Positions 1 through 5,531 of a DNA stretch of 7,325 nucleotides are shown in pieces. The stretch lies in NCBI GenBank assembly GCA_964465145.1, contig CAYXJR010000138.1, forward strand, positions 1 to 7,325, read 5' to 3'. The notes beneath the pieces were generated by a model. It was not told where the DNA came from and made no database searches. It saw nothing but the letters and a program-made list of their open reading frames with translations. Source of the DNA: JAUVKA01 sp964465145. GTDB taxonomy: Bacteria; Bacteroidota; Bacteroidia; Bacteroidales; UBA12481. Both the position numbers and the translations under genes were made by a program. Each line of letters begins with the position of its first letter. Within the stretch, counting starts at the first letter, position 1.

Positions 1-488
1 CATAGTGAAAAGTTACAACTTTATTCCTTTTTGGTTCTGGCTTGTCCAGGTTAGGATAAGGAAGAGCAAATGTATAAATTTATGATGAAGATTGTTTGAC
101 AATCTTCTTTGAAAATAGCCAAGTTACCAAACACAGGTTACAACAAACTTATCTTTAGTAAGTAAATTTGAAAGAACCTCAATTAGGATTCCATTCAACA
201 TCAAATGAATTTTACTCCGGTCCAATTATGAGAATGATTTTAACGATGATAGATTAAAATCTCTGGCCATTTTGACTAGACAATCAAAAGTGAAGCATAC
301 AGTTTATATCACTATTTAACAGAGATTTACGCAGGCAAGCAGTTGAATAATTAACATATAAGAAACAAAAAGAATAAATAAACTATCATAAGCAGTTTAA
401 ATATTGACATGGAATAGTATTTTTAATAGCTAAAGTATTAGCAGTTAGCTATAAATTAATACGAGACTACAAATCCTAGATTGAGCCT
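1..488. other. AT-rich stretch without a supportable gene
   Basis: No reading frame of useful length with a credible start is seen on either strand. One plus-strand frame is open from base 2 to a TGA at 83-85 (about 27 codons). It could be the tail of a gene lying to the left, but the peptide is low in information and I do not call it. A short perfect hairpin follows at 87-107. The rest, up to the 489 start codon, is AT-rich and shows no RNA gene. TTGACA occurs at 404-409, but no matching -10 box or Bacteroidota-type TAnnTTTG box lies at the right distance, so no promoter is assigned. Confidence 0.6.
87..107. terminator. Short perfect hairpin, possible weak terminator
   Basis: GAAGATTGT (87-95) and ACAATCTTC (99-107) are exact reverse complements separated by the three-base loop TTG. 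Only three T residues follow, so termination would be weak. The hairpin lies two bases after a TGA at 83-85 that closes a frame open from the left edge. It could therefore end transcription of a gene outside the window. A protein-binding dyad is equally possible. Confidence 0.3.
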
Positions 489-1481
489 ATGACTGCAATG
501 GAACCTGACAATTACCTTAATTCACAGGTAGAGAATCTATTATGTATTGATATAGATGACCCACCCCCTCTAACTACTGAGTATATATACGCCTTACCTT
601 TTGAGTATCTTTTTGCGAGAGCCATTAGTAGTAACGCCTATGCCAAACACAATGAACTTCAAGACTATAGCCTCGAACTTTTGGAGTGTTTTAAGTTTTA
701 CTATCACCATCCAGATTCCAAGAATATTAGGTCTGAGTATCTAAAAGGAATTGGAGAATACATTAGCATTTTTTCACAAGAGGAGGTTGCAAGCATTGAA
801 TATTTGGAGGCCAGTCAAAAATTCAGTAATTATTTTAAGGTTTATCATGAGGTCACCAGGCTTAAAAATAGTATAAAGGATATAAACGACTCATTGTCAG
901 AAAAAGAGTATATGATATGGTTGAAAGGCCAATATGAGCAGAGAAAATCTGAATTTATTGTTCTGGCTCAATCCAGGAGTGATGGCTCAAAACTTAAAAT
1001 TGCAAAAAGGCTGCTCAATATTTTGAGAGAATCCCTTCAAAAAAGTACCTATACTGCAAATAATCCCAAAAAGGTTAGAAATTTCGGATATAAATATGAA
1101 AAAAAGACCTTAGAAGGATTATACGAGTTGTTAGCTTCTCATGACCAACCTAATTGGATAGATAGCATTAAAACGACTAAAGAGTTCTTTGTTAATGTAC
1201 TAAGTGAAGATTGGGACGAAAATGATTGTAAAATATATTGGCAAGGCGAAGCCTCCCAAGTTAGACTTGTCATAGATTTGATAGAAACTCTTTTCAAGAA
1301 CCTTTCTATTGCCAGTATTGGAAGATCCTCAAAGTTTATTAGTAAGGAAGGTTCTTTATTGTCAGAAAGTTTTCTTAACAAAGCAAAATCAGCCCTCAAA
1401 GGTATGTCCCCCAAACAACGAGATATTATAGAACCAGAAATACTTTCGTGGATCAAGAAGGTCGACCCAAGTATAAAGTAA
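489..1481 (+). CDS. Hypothetical protein, 330 residues, AT-rich accessory gene
   Basis: I do not recognise this protein with confidence. It has no signal peptide and no membrane segment, is rich in charged residues and predicted helix, and is probably cytoplasmic. The middle (about 120-200) is lysine-rich and helical. Near the C-terminus, about residues 245-270, there is a segment reading CKIYWQGEASQVRLVIDLIE. It faintly recalls the 'IxWxGxxxxLxxLI' stretch of RteC-type regulators and other proteins on Bacteroidota conjugative elements, but the match is too weak to name a family. The first ATG is used; a second ATG lies three codons later and is equally possible. No Shine-Dalgarno sequence precedes either. 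The gene is followed by a terminator-like hairpin at 1529-1559, so it is probably transcribed separately from the DNA-binding gene downstream. The codon use is AT-rich like the flanks and unlike the transposon. Confidence 0.75.
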   Translation: MTAMEPDNYLNSQVENLLCIDIDDPPPLTTEYIYALPFEYLFARAISSNAYAKHNELQDYSLELLECFKFYYHHPDSKNIRSEYLKGIGEYISIFSQEEVASIEYLEASQKFSNYFKVYHEVTRLKNSIKDINDSLSEKEYMIWLKGQYEQRKSEFIVLAQSRSDGSKLKIAKRLLNILRESLQKSTYTANNPKKVRNFGYKYEKKTLEGLYELLASHDQPNWIDSIKTTKEFFVNVLSEDWDENDCKIYWQGEASQVRLVIDLIETLFKNLSIASIGRSSKFISKEGSLLSESFLNKAKSALKGMSPKQRDIIEPEILSWIKKVDPSIK

Positions 1482-1514
1482 GGTTTTTTTAGTAAGGAGT
1501 AAGTTTAGTAAGGA
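1477..1514 (+). repeat. Short direct repeats of AGTAAGG around a stop codon
   Basis: AGTAAGG occurs at 1477-1483 (the TAA is the stop codon of the upstream gene), 1491-1497 and 1507-1513. The last two are part of the longer exact repeat TTTAGTAAGGA (1488-1498 and 1504-1514), with a 16-base period. A related TTAGTAAGGA lies inside the coding region at 1339-1348. The spacing is irregular and the unit short. This may be slippage in AT-rich DNA or a weak binding array. Confidence 0.45.
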
Positions 1515-1528
1515 TAGTGCTTAAAATC

Positions 1529-1559
1529 AAAAGGTTACAAGGCAGCCTAGTAACTTTTT
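1529..1559 (+). terminator. Rho-independent terminator-like hairpin
   Basis: AAAAGGTTAC (1529-1538) can pair with GTAACTTTTT (1550-1559) with one G-U pair. Inside, AGG and CCT close a three-base CAG loop across an A-A mismatch. The downstream arm runs into a T-rich tract (TTTTTCTTTCC), as expected of an intrinsic terminator. It lies about 50 bases after the stop codon of the 330-residue protein. The A-rich upstream arm means it might also act in the other direction. Confidence 0.6.
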
Positions 1560-1577
1560 CTTTCCTTTGTTTTCAGA

Positions 1578-1595
1578 ATGTGTTGGCCAACGCAT
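1578..1595. promoter_or_regulatory. GC-centred palindrome upstream of the HTH gene
   Basis: The 18 bases ATGTGTTGGCCAACGCAT form a dyad with a perfect ten-base core, GTTGGCCAAC (1582-1591), and outer arms ATG/CAT, with a single mismatched pair. It lies between the terminator-like hairpin and the helix-turn-helix gene, 26 bases before its start codon. Its position and symmetry fit an operator for a dimeric regulator, possibly the downstream protein itself. No binding partner can be proved from sequence. Confidence 0.4.
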
Positions 1596-1601
1596 CATTA
1601 A

Positions 1602-1618
1602 CATTTAAAATTTAAATG
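1602..1618. promoter_or_regulatory. AT-rich palindrome directly before the HTH start codon
   Basis: CATTTAAA (1602-1609) and TTTAAATG (1611-1618) are exact reverse complements around a single A. The dyad ends two bases before the ATG at 1621. A protein bound here would block translation start or late promoter clearance, so it is a candidate autoregulatory site. AT-rich DNA makes such dyads by chance more often than GC-rich DNA. Confidence 0.35.
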
Positions 1619-1620
1619 AC

Positions 1621-1911
1621 ATGAAGCGTAAAACACTTATGACAACAGAAGGATCAATTCCTTCCGACTTACCAGGAAAGAGGCTAATAACCATTCCTGA
1701 TGTATGCAAGAGATATAAACTCAAGAAGAGTTATGTCTACAAACTCACCTCCAGGAGGCTTCTGCCGCATTACAAGCCTCTCGGAAAAATCATCTATTTC
1801 AGAGCAGATGAGATAGAAGAATTTCTGTTAAGTAACAGAATCAGCACCCAAGCTGAAATTCAAGCTGAAGCGAAAGCAATGTTAGCAAACGATAAAAAGA
1901 AAGGGGCCTGA
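1621..1911 (+). CDS. Excisionase-type helix-turn-helix DNA-binding protein
   Basis: This 96-residue protein matches the layout of small winged helix-turn-helix proteins of the excisionase/MerR-like class. Residues 22-34 (LITIPDVCKRYKL) form the first helix region. Residues 36-50 (KSYVYKLTSRRLLPH) form the recognition helix and turn. Residues 54-70 (LGKIIYFRADEIEEFLL) are the typical wing, with 'F/YRADEIEEFL' at its end. In Bacteroidota such proteins often sit in integrative elements, as excision factors or local transcription regulators. The tail is basic (DKKKGA). The ATG at 1621 is used; another in-frame ATG six codons later (1639) would also keep the domain. The next gene starts two bases after the stop codon, so the two are very likely translated from one message. 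Two palindromes stand just upstream. Fold assignment is firm; the exact role is inferred. Confidence 0.85.
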   Translation: MKRKTLMTTEGSIPSDLPGKRLITIPDVCKRYKLKKSYVYKLTSRRLLPHYKPLGKIIYFRADEIEEFLLSNRISTQAEIQAEAKAMLANDKKKGA

Positions 1912-1913
1912 TT

Positions 1914-2177
1914 ATGTTACTTACAGATTTATACATTGCTAAGAAGCATCCAGAAGTGTCATCTAAATGGAGATACGATGTGGTGCAGTCAACAGGGTCA
2001 TACGATTTCTTCGAGTCTTTGATGCTGAACAAGAAGAACCCTAATCTGGGTGGACTTTCCTATCATTTTATAGACACGCCTGATAACTGGAACAGACATG
2101 GTGCCAGGAGGTCGGATAAAGCTTTTAACCTCGGCCTCAAATGCTACCACCCCCCGTTAAAAAACGCTACCACCTAA
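1914..2177 (+). pseudogene. Small unknown gene, probably truncated by transposon insertion
   Basis: The 87-residue product is not recognised. It is soluble, with several aromatic residues in a row of motifs (WRYDVV, YDFFESL, SYHFIDTPDNWNRHG). It starts two bases after the helix-turn-helix gene and is presumably co-transcribed with it. The last eleven residues (CYHPPLKNATT) are encoded by the repeated GCTACCACC units that look like a transposon end. The native protein therefore probably stops matching after about residue 76, with the rest being read-through into the insertion. If so, the gene's true C-terminus is missing from the window, as no continuation is seen after the truncated istB. The alternative is a genuine 87-residue protein whose end happens to contain the repeat. 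Confidence 0.5.
2142..2174 (+). repeat. Proposed left transposon end with duplicated GCTACCACC
   Basis: GCTACCACC occurs at 2143-2151 and 2166-2174, 23 bases apart, about two helical turns. Between them CGTT-AAAA-AACG forms a small dyad. The first copy is preceded by T, giving the TG expected at an IS21-type tip. The shared sequence and spacing fit two transposase-binding sites at one end. The point where the upstream gene would be interrupted falls at the same place. The missing right end prevents the usual inverted-repeat check. Confidence 0.45.
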
Positions 2178-2194
2178 TAAACATCTGATAAAAC

Positions 2195-2223
2195 GTTAAT
2201 CTTCCGGGACCTGAAAGATTAAC
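2195..2223 (+). promoter_or_regulatory. Hairpin abutting the start codon of the four-cysteine gene
   Basis: GTTAATCTT (2195-2203) and AAGATTAAC (2215-2223) are exact reverse complements around an 11-base loop. The stem ends three bases before the ATG at 2227. No T run follows, so it is not a good terminator. In RNA it would overlap the ribosome footprint, so it could limit translation, for example from read-through host transcripts after insertion. In DNA it could be an operator. Confidence 0.45.
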
Positions 2224-2226
2224 AAA

Positions 2227-2694
2227 ATGAAAACCACCTTCCTCTGCCAATATTGTGGTAAATCTGTACCACAAAATCCACGAATAAAGAAACAGAAGTA
2301 TTGTCCCTCCAGGGTATGTCAAAATGCTCGTCGACTGACAACTAATAAGTTAAGGGCAAAGAAAAGTACAGAGTGCTGCTTATTGCGAAAAGCCCGTAAT
2401 AAGCGTTGGCGGGATACCCGTCCTTCATACGAGTATCAGAATGACTACAGAGAGTCCCATCCTGAGTATGTTAAGCGCAATCGTGATTTGCAAAGAGAGC
2501 GTAACAAAAAGCGTCAAAAGGAATCCATCTCAATGATTGTAAAGACGTACGCGTTATCTCCACAGCCCTTACGTGACGGGGTTTATACGGGATTTGAGGT
2601 GAAAAACCAAAAGATTGTAAAGACGTACGCGTACATGGCTGGGGCGCAGACACAGCCTGGACTAGGAGCTGTTTTTCCATCAAATCCTGGTTGA
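2227..2694 (+). CDS. Small zinc-ribbon-like basic protein of the IS21-like element
   Basis: The 155-residue protein starts with a probable zinc-binding cluster: Cys7 and Cys10 (LCQYC), then Cys26 and Cys31 (KYCPSRVC). A highly basic segment rich in Arg, Lys and Tyr follows (about 55-98; RNKRWRDTRPSYEY, HPEYVKRNRDLQRERNKKR). This suggests nucleic-acid binding. The last third differs in style and contains IVKTYA twice (104-109 and 130-135), each encoded by an exact 20-base DNA repeat. A third copy of that repeat supplies the stop codon. From memory, similar four-cysteine, arginine-rich proteins with a repeated C-terminal hexapeptide stand beside IS21-like genes in unrelated bacteria. That would make this an element-encoded component, but I cannot verify it here. 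A transposition accessory or regulatory role is an inference. The alternative is that the conserved part ends near residue 100 and the rest is read-through into repeat DNA. Confidence 0.7.
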   Translation: MKTTFLCQYCGKSVPQNPRIKKQKYCPSRVCQNARRLTTNKLRAKKSTECCLLRKARNKRWRDTRPSYEYQNDYRESHPEYVKRNRDLQRERNKKRQKESISMIVKTYALSPQPLRDGVYTGFEVKNQKIVKTYAYMAGAQTQPGLGAVFPSNPG

Positions 2695-2712
2695 TTGTAA
2701 AGACGTACGCGT
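2535..2712 (+). repeat. Three exact 20-base direct repeats upstream of the ParB-like gene
   Basis: GATTGTAAAGACGTACGCGT occurs at 2535-2554, 2613-2632 and 2693-2712, with start-to-start spacing of 78 and 80 bases. The right half contains overlapping self-complementary words (ACGT, CGTACG, ACGCGT), as protein-binding sites often do. Copies one and two lie in the same frame of the four-cysteine gene and encode IVKTYA. Copy three overlaps its TGA stop and lies 53 bases before the ParB-like start. The repeats may be binding sites for the ParB-like protein (parS-like) or internal transposase sites. Exact conservation with unrelated DNA between the copies argues for selection or recent duplication. 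Confidence 0.9.
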
Positions 2713-2765
2713 TCGTTTAAGGGAAAAGTGTCTTTTACATTTACAGAGATCAAAAAACTACTCCG

Positions 2766-3662
2766 GTGAGCCCCAGAATCGAAGAGATACCCTTAGCAAA
2801 ATTTGATTTATCCCTGTCACAGATGCGCATCATTAACATGCCCCGTATCCTGCAGGTAGAGAAGTCGATGGGAGTGCATGGACAGTTGCAAGCAGTTGTG
2901 GCCAGGGTCAATAATGAAAATTTTCAAATTATCGATGGACTAAAGCGGTTTTATGCAGCAGAGGATCTGATGATGGAGACTCTCGAGTGCCGGGTTCTGG
3001 ATATCGATTTACAGCAGGCCAAGGTTCTGCTTTTGAGTTACAACCGTTCTGGTCAGTCGATGGATACCTGGGAGGAGGCTATGGTGTTAAAAGATCTTAT
3101 GGACAGGCATGACATGGATCAAGGCAGCCTGGCAAAGCTGACCGGTTACAGCCGCTCGTGGGTAAGCCGCCGCCTGGCCCTTATCGATAAGCTGGATGAG
3201 ACGGTCTCATCTGAGATCAAGATGGGTACCCTTACCTCAAGCCATGCCAGGGCGCTTATACGGTTGCCGCGCGGCAATCAGGGTGCAGTTGCTGGTGCGA
3301 TTGCCAATTTTAATCTGAGCTCCCGCCAGAGTGGTACACTGGTGGAAGCATTTTTAAAGGCAAAGGATGAATATCAGCAGCAGTATATTCTCACTCATCC
3401 CGAGCATGTACTAAATCAGGAACACTCAAATGCGCAGCAAGAGCCTTATGACGTGAGGCTATGCTCCTATGGCAATGATCTGATGCAATCCGTGATGCAT
3501 GTGCTCCGGTCGGGTCATATCCTGCTGTCGCACCTTAGTGATCAGCGCATAGGGATATTAAGTCAGAGCGAAAAAGTGATCATTACACCTTTGTTTGAAA
3601 AGGTGACAGGGAGCATAAGTAAACTAAGCAGAGTTATTACTGAATTACAAATCCATAAATGA
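2766..3662 (+). CDS. ParB-like DNA-binding protein carried by the transposon
   Basis: The 298-residue product has the ParB/RepB/Spo0J layout. The N-terminal ParB domain begins with IPLAKFDL (8-15). It continues through the helix VEKSMGVHGQLQAVVARV (31-48) and the ParB box at 55-68 (IIDGLKRFYAAEDL). The box keeps the Gly, second Arg and Ala positions of the usual GERRxRA, but has Leu-Lys in place of Glu-Arg. A helix-turn-helix follows at about 118-140 (QGSLAKLTGYSRSWVSRRLAL), then the KorB-like linker (SSEIKMGTLTSSHARALIRL, 148-167). The C-terminal half is unassigned. No ParA partner is present, so plasmid partition is unlikely. Its place before the transposase points to site binding during transposition or to control of the operon. 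GTG is the first start after an in-frame TAA at 2718-2720; the next in-frame ATG, at residue 20, would cut into the domain. Its stop overlaps the transposase ATG (ATGA), suggesting coupled translation. Confidence 0.85.
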   Translation: MSPRIEEIPLAKFDLSLSQMRIINMPRILQVEKSMGVHGQLQAVVARVNNENFQIIDGLKRFYAAEDLMMETLECRVLDIDLQQAKVLLLSYNRSGQSMDTWEEAMVLKDLMDRHDMDQGSLAKLTGYSRSWVSRRLALIDKLDETVSSEIKMGTLTSSHARALIRLPRGNQGAVAGAIANFNLSSRQSGTLVEAFLKAKDEYQQQYILTHPEHVLNQEHSNAQQEPYDVRLCSYGNDLMQSVMHVLRSGHILLSHLSDQRIGILSQSEKVIITPLFEKVTGSISKLSRVITELQIHK

Positions 3663-5122
3663 AGCACAACAATATGAAAGATGAGAGTTTAGAAAACACC
3701 GTAATCACTCTTCATGGTCAGGGATGGTCCATCCGCAGGCTATCTAAGGAGTTAGGCATCTCACGAGAGCGGGTTCGCCGCTTGCTGGTAGCAAACTCGA
3801 TTTTACGCACTACCACCCAAAGTGAGCAGGTAAAACAAAAAAACAGACGACCGAGCAAGCTGGATCCATACAAGGAGTTTATAGGTGAGTTACTGGAGAG
3901 ATACAGTAATATCACCGGACAGCGGGTATATGAGCACTTAAAGCAAAAGGGTTTTGACGGGGGCATCACTATCGTAGGTGATTACCTTAGCAGAGTACGT
4001 AAGGTGGCAGTAAAAACGCCGGTACGGATGGTAGAAACGGACCGGGGCCAGCGGGCTGCCCACGACTGGAGCGATTACAAGATCCCCTTTACCTTGACAG
4101 GCAAAACGGAGCAGGTAACCTTCTTTAGCTATATCCTGTGCCACTCACGGCGGCAATACATTGAGGTGGTGGATGACAAGAAGCAGAAGACCCTGCTTCG
4201 GGTCCTTATTAATGCCTTTATCTACCTGGATGGTGTGCCACGGGAGATAAAGAGCGATAACCAGAAAGCTTGTGTGGATCGCTGGGAGATGGGCCAGGGG
4301 GTGTTCAATAGAAAATACCTTGATTTTGCTACCCATTACCGTTTCCGCCCCCTTACCATCACCCCGGGAAAGCCACAAGAGAACCTGAAGGTAGAGCGGC
4401 CCTTTTATTATCTGGAAAGAAGCTGTTTAAATGGCCGTGAGTTCAAAGACAGGGAAGACCTGAAAGCACAACTGCTGAGGTGGCTTATCGATGTTAACGA
4501 TGTACGCATACATGGTACTACAAAGAAAAGGCCCATTGATATGTACCTTCAGGAGCATCCCTTTTTGCAGGTTCTCCCTGCAAACCATTATGACACCTCG
4601 CAGGTGACCCACCTTGTGGTTAATCAGGAGTCGTGCGTAGGGTGGAAGGGTTATCAGTATGTTGTGCCACAGAAATACATGTACGAGGTATGCACGGTGC
4701 GTATTACCGATGATCACCTAGTGGTATACTCTCCTGCCGGTGAGCAGCTTGCAACCCATCCTTTGGCCAAACAGGGCCAGAAGGGGCGGTATGTAGGAGT
4801 ACCTGAGAAAACAAGGAGGAAGGTTAATCTGGCCATAGCCGATGTGATAACCCGCCTGAAAGGGTTTGCTCCTGAGATGAGTGAGTATATCGAGCAAATC
4901 AAGCGACATAAGCCTGGATCCTGGGGGCATCACCTGAGAAGACTGCTGGCTCTGAAGGTGAACTACCGGGTCGATGATATCCTGGTGGCTGTCCGGCGGG
5001 CCCAAGAGTACAAAGTCTTTGAGTCGGGGACCATAGAGAGCTTCCTGGAGAATAACTCCGAGCCGCGCTACAGCATCAAATTAACCTTTAAACCTAATAA
5101 CACCGAAGATTATGAGCAGTAG
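3659..5122 (+). CDS. istA: IS21-family transposase (IstA-type DDE integrase)
   Basis: This 487-residue protein is the DDE transposase that cuts and joins the element's ends. An N-terminal helix-turn-helix (about 20-45; GWSIRRLSKELGISRERVRRLL) binds the ends. The integrase core has Asp136 (AHDWSDY), Asp200 (IKSDNQKAC) and Glu246 (ENLKVERPF), the three metal-binding residues, in the order and approximate spacing of IstA proteins. The motif NDVRIHGTTKKRP (280-292) is the family's conserved 'RxHGTT' block. The C-terminal domain (about 320-375) fits the Mu transposase-like beta region. Length is within the family range and no internal damage is seen, so the enzyme may be intact. The ATG overlaps the stop of the ParB-like gene by ATGA, and the 3' end overlaps istB by 11 bases, indicating one operon with coupled translation. 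Full activity normally needs IstB, which is broken here. Confidence 0.95.
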   Translation: MKHNNMKDESLENTVITLHGQGWSIRRLSKELGISRERVRRLLVANSILRTTTQSEQVKQKNRRPSKLDPYKEFIGELLERYSNITGQRVYEHLKQKGFDGGITIVGDYLSRVRKVAVKTPVRMVETDRGQRAAHDWSDYKIPFTLTGKTEQVTFFSYILCHSRRQYIEVVDDKKQKTLLRVLINAFIYLDGVPREIKSDNQKACVDRWEMGQGVFNRKYLDFATHYRFRPLTITPGKPQENLKVERPFYYLERSCLNGREFKDREDLKAQLLRWLIDVNDVRIHGTTKKRPIDMYLQEHPFLQVLPANHYDTSQVTHLVVNQESCVGWKGYQYVVPQKYMYEVCTVRITDDHLVVYSPAGEQLATHPLAKQGQKGRYVGVPEKTRRKVNLAIADVITRLKGFAPEMSEYIEQIKRHKPGSWGHHLRRLLALKVNYRVDDILVAVRRAQEYKVFESGTIESFLENNSEPRYSIKLTFKPNNTEDYEQ

Positions 5123-5531
5123 AAACAAGAACGATACACAAAAGCAGCAGGCGCAGTTCACCGAAGGCTGCCGGTACCTGGGTCTCAAGCTTCTGGCTGA
5201 AGAGTACCAGGGGATGGTTGACAGGGCTGGTAAGGATACGCTCGGGTATTATGAGTTTATCAGTGATGTGGTTCAGGCCGAGGCTGCTGCTAAGCAGCAA
5301 AGGCGTATTGAATCCCTGATTAAAAGCAGCAGGCTCCCTCAGCCACTGAAAATGCTGGCAGACTTTGATTTTGACTTCCAGCCAAAACTGAACCGTAAAT
5401 TGATCATGGATCTGGCTTCGCTGGGGTTCATCGAGAGAAACGAGTCGATCCTTTTTATTGGCCAAACCAACGGTGTCGGTAAATCACATCTTTCGAGGAG
5501 TATTGCTTATGCCAACAAAATGATTATGTAA
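5112..5531 (+). pseudogene. istB: Truncated IstB-type transposition helper ATPase
   Basis: IstB is an AAA+ ATPase that assembles on target DNA and activates IstA; normal proteins have about 250 residues. This one has 139. The N-terminal helical part (about 20-110) is family-like, including the segment before the P-loop (LASLGFIERNESILFIG). The Walker A region is at 117-125 (GQTNGVGKS). Homology stops near residue 133, and the last residues (NKMIM) do not fit the family. Walker B, sensor and arginine-finger regions are gone, and no other frame downstream restores them. The P-loop also reads G-x5-G-K-S, one residue longer than the standard G-x4-G-K-S/T seen in IstB (such as GPPGVGKT). This may itself abolish nucleotide binding. 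The start overlaps the transposase stop, as in intact istA-istB pairs. The product is not expected to work. Confidence 0.85.

Larger units (their letters stand above)
2142..5520 (+). mobile_element. IS21-like transposon with zinc-finger and ParB-like cargo, right end missing
   Basis: Four same-strand genes with tight spacing form one unit: a four-cysteine protein, a ParB-like protein, an IstA-type transposase and an IstB-type ATPase. IS21-family elements carry istA and istB with overlapping or abutting frames and have ends starting with TG that hold repeated transposase-binding sites. Here the proposed left end starts with TGCTACCACC at 2142 and holds a second GCTACCACC at 2166. No inverted copy (GGTGGTAGC) is found to the right, and istB stops halfway, so the right end has been lost. 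Base composition is clearly more GC-rich than the flanks, consistent with arrival from elsewhere. The right border of about 5520 is where istB homology ends, not a mapped end. Confidence 0.65.

Noticed and set aside
404..425. TTGACA at 404-409 followed by an AT-rich stretch, as a promoter for the 330-residue gene.
   Set aside because: No -10 element stands at 16-18 bases, and the Bacteroidota-type TAnnTTTG box is not at the right distance.
2535..2712. The three 20-base repeats were considered as a short CRISPR array.
   Set aside because: The spacing is 58-60 bases between units, two units are coding, and there are only three copies with no cas genes. Binding sites fit better.
2538..2712. The first 20-base repeat (TGTAAAGACG from 2538) was considered as the true left tip of the transposon, with the four-cysteine gene as the target.
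   Set aside because: The GCTACCACC pair at 2142 fits a left end better because it also explains truncation of the gene at 1914. Similar four-cysteine genes are, from memory, regular partners of such transposases. The alternative cannot be fully excluded.
1591..2839. The 14-base word CGCATCATTAACAT occurs at 1591-1604 and again at 2826-2839, inside the ParB-like gene.
   Set aside because: One 14-base match is not far from chance in a window of this size. The second copy encodes ordinary residues of the ParB-like protein, and no flanking similarity extends it.
2766..3662. Plasmid partition system, because of the ParB-like gene.
   Set aside because: There is no ParA-type ATPase and no replication gene. 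The gene is translationally coupled to a transposase, so a transposon role is more likely.
4502..4516. GTACGCATACATGG in the transposase gene resembles the second 20-base repeat and its flank (GTACGCGTACATGG).
   Set aside because: It encodes the conserved VRIHGT block of the transposase and lacks the GATTGTAAAGAC half of the repeat, so it is best read as coincidence.
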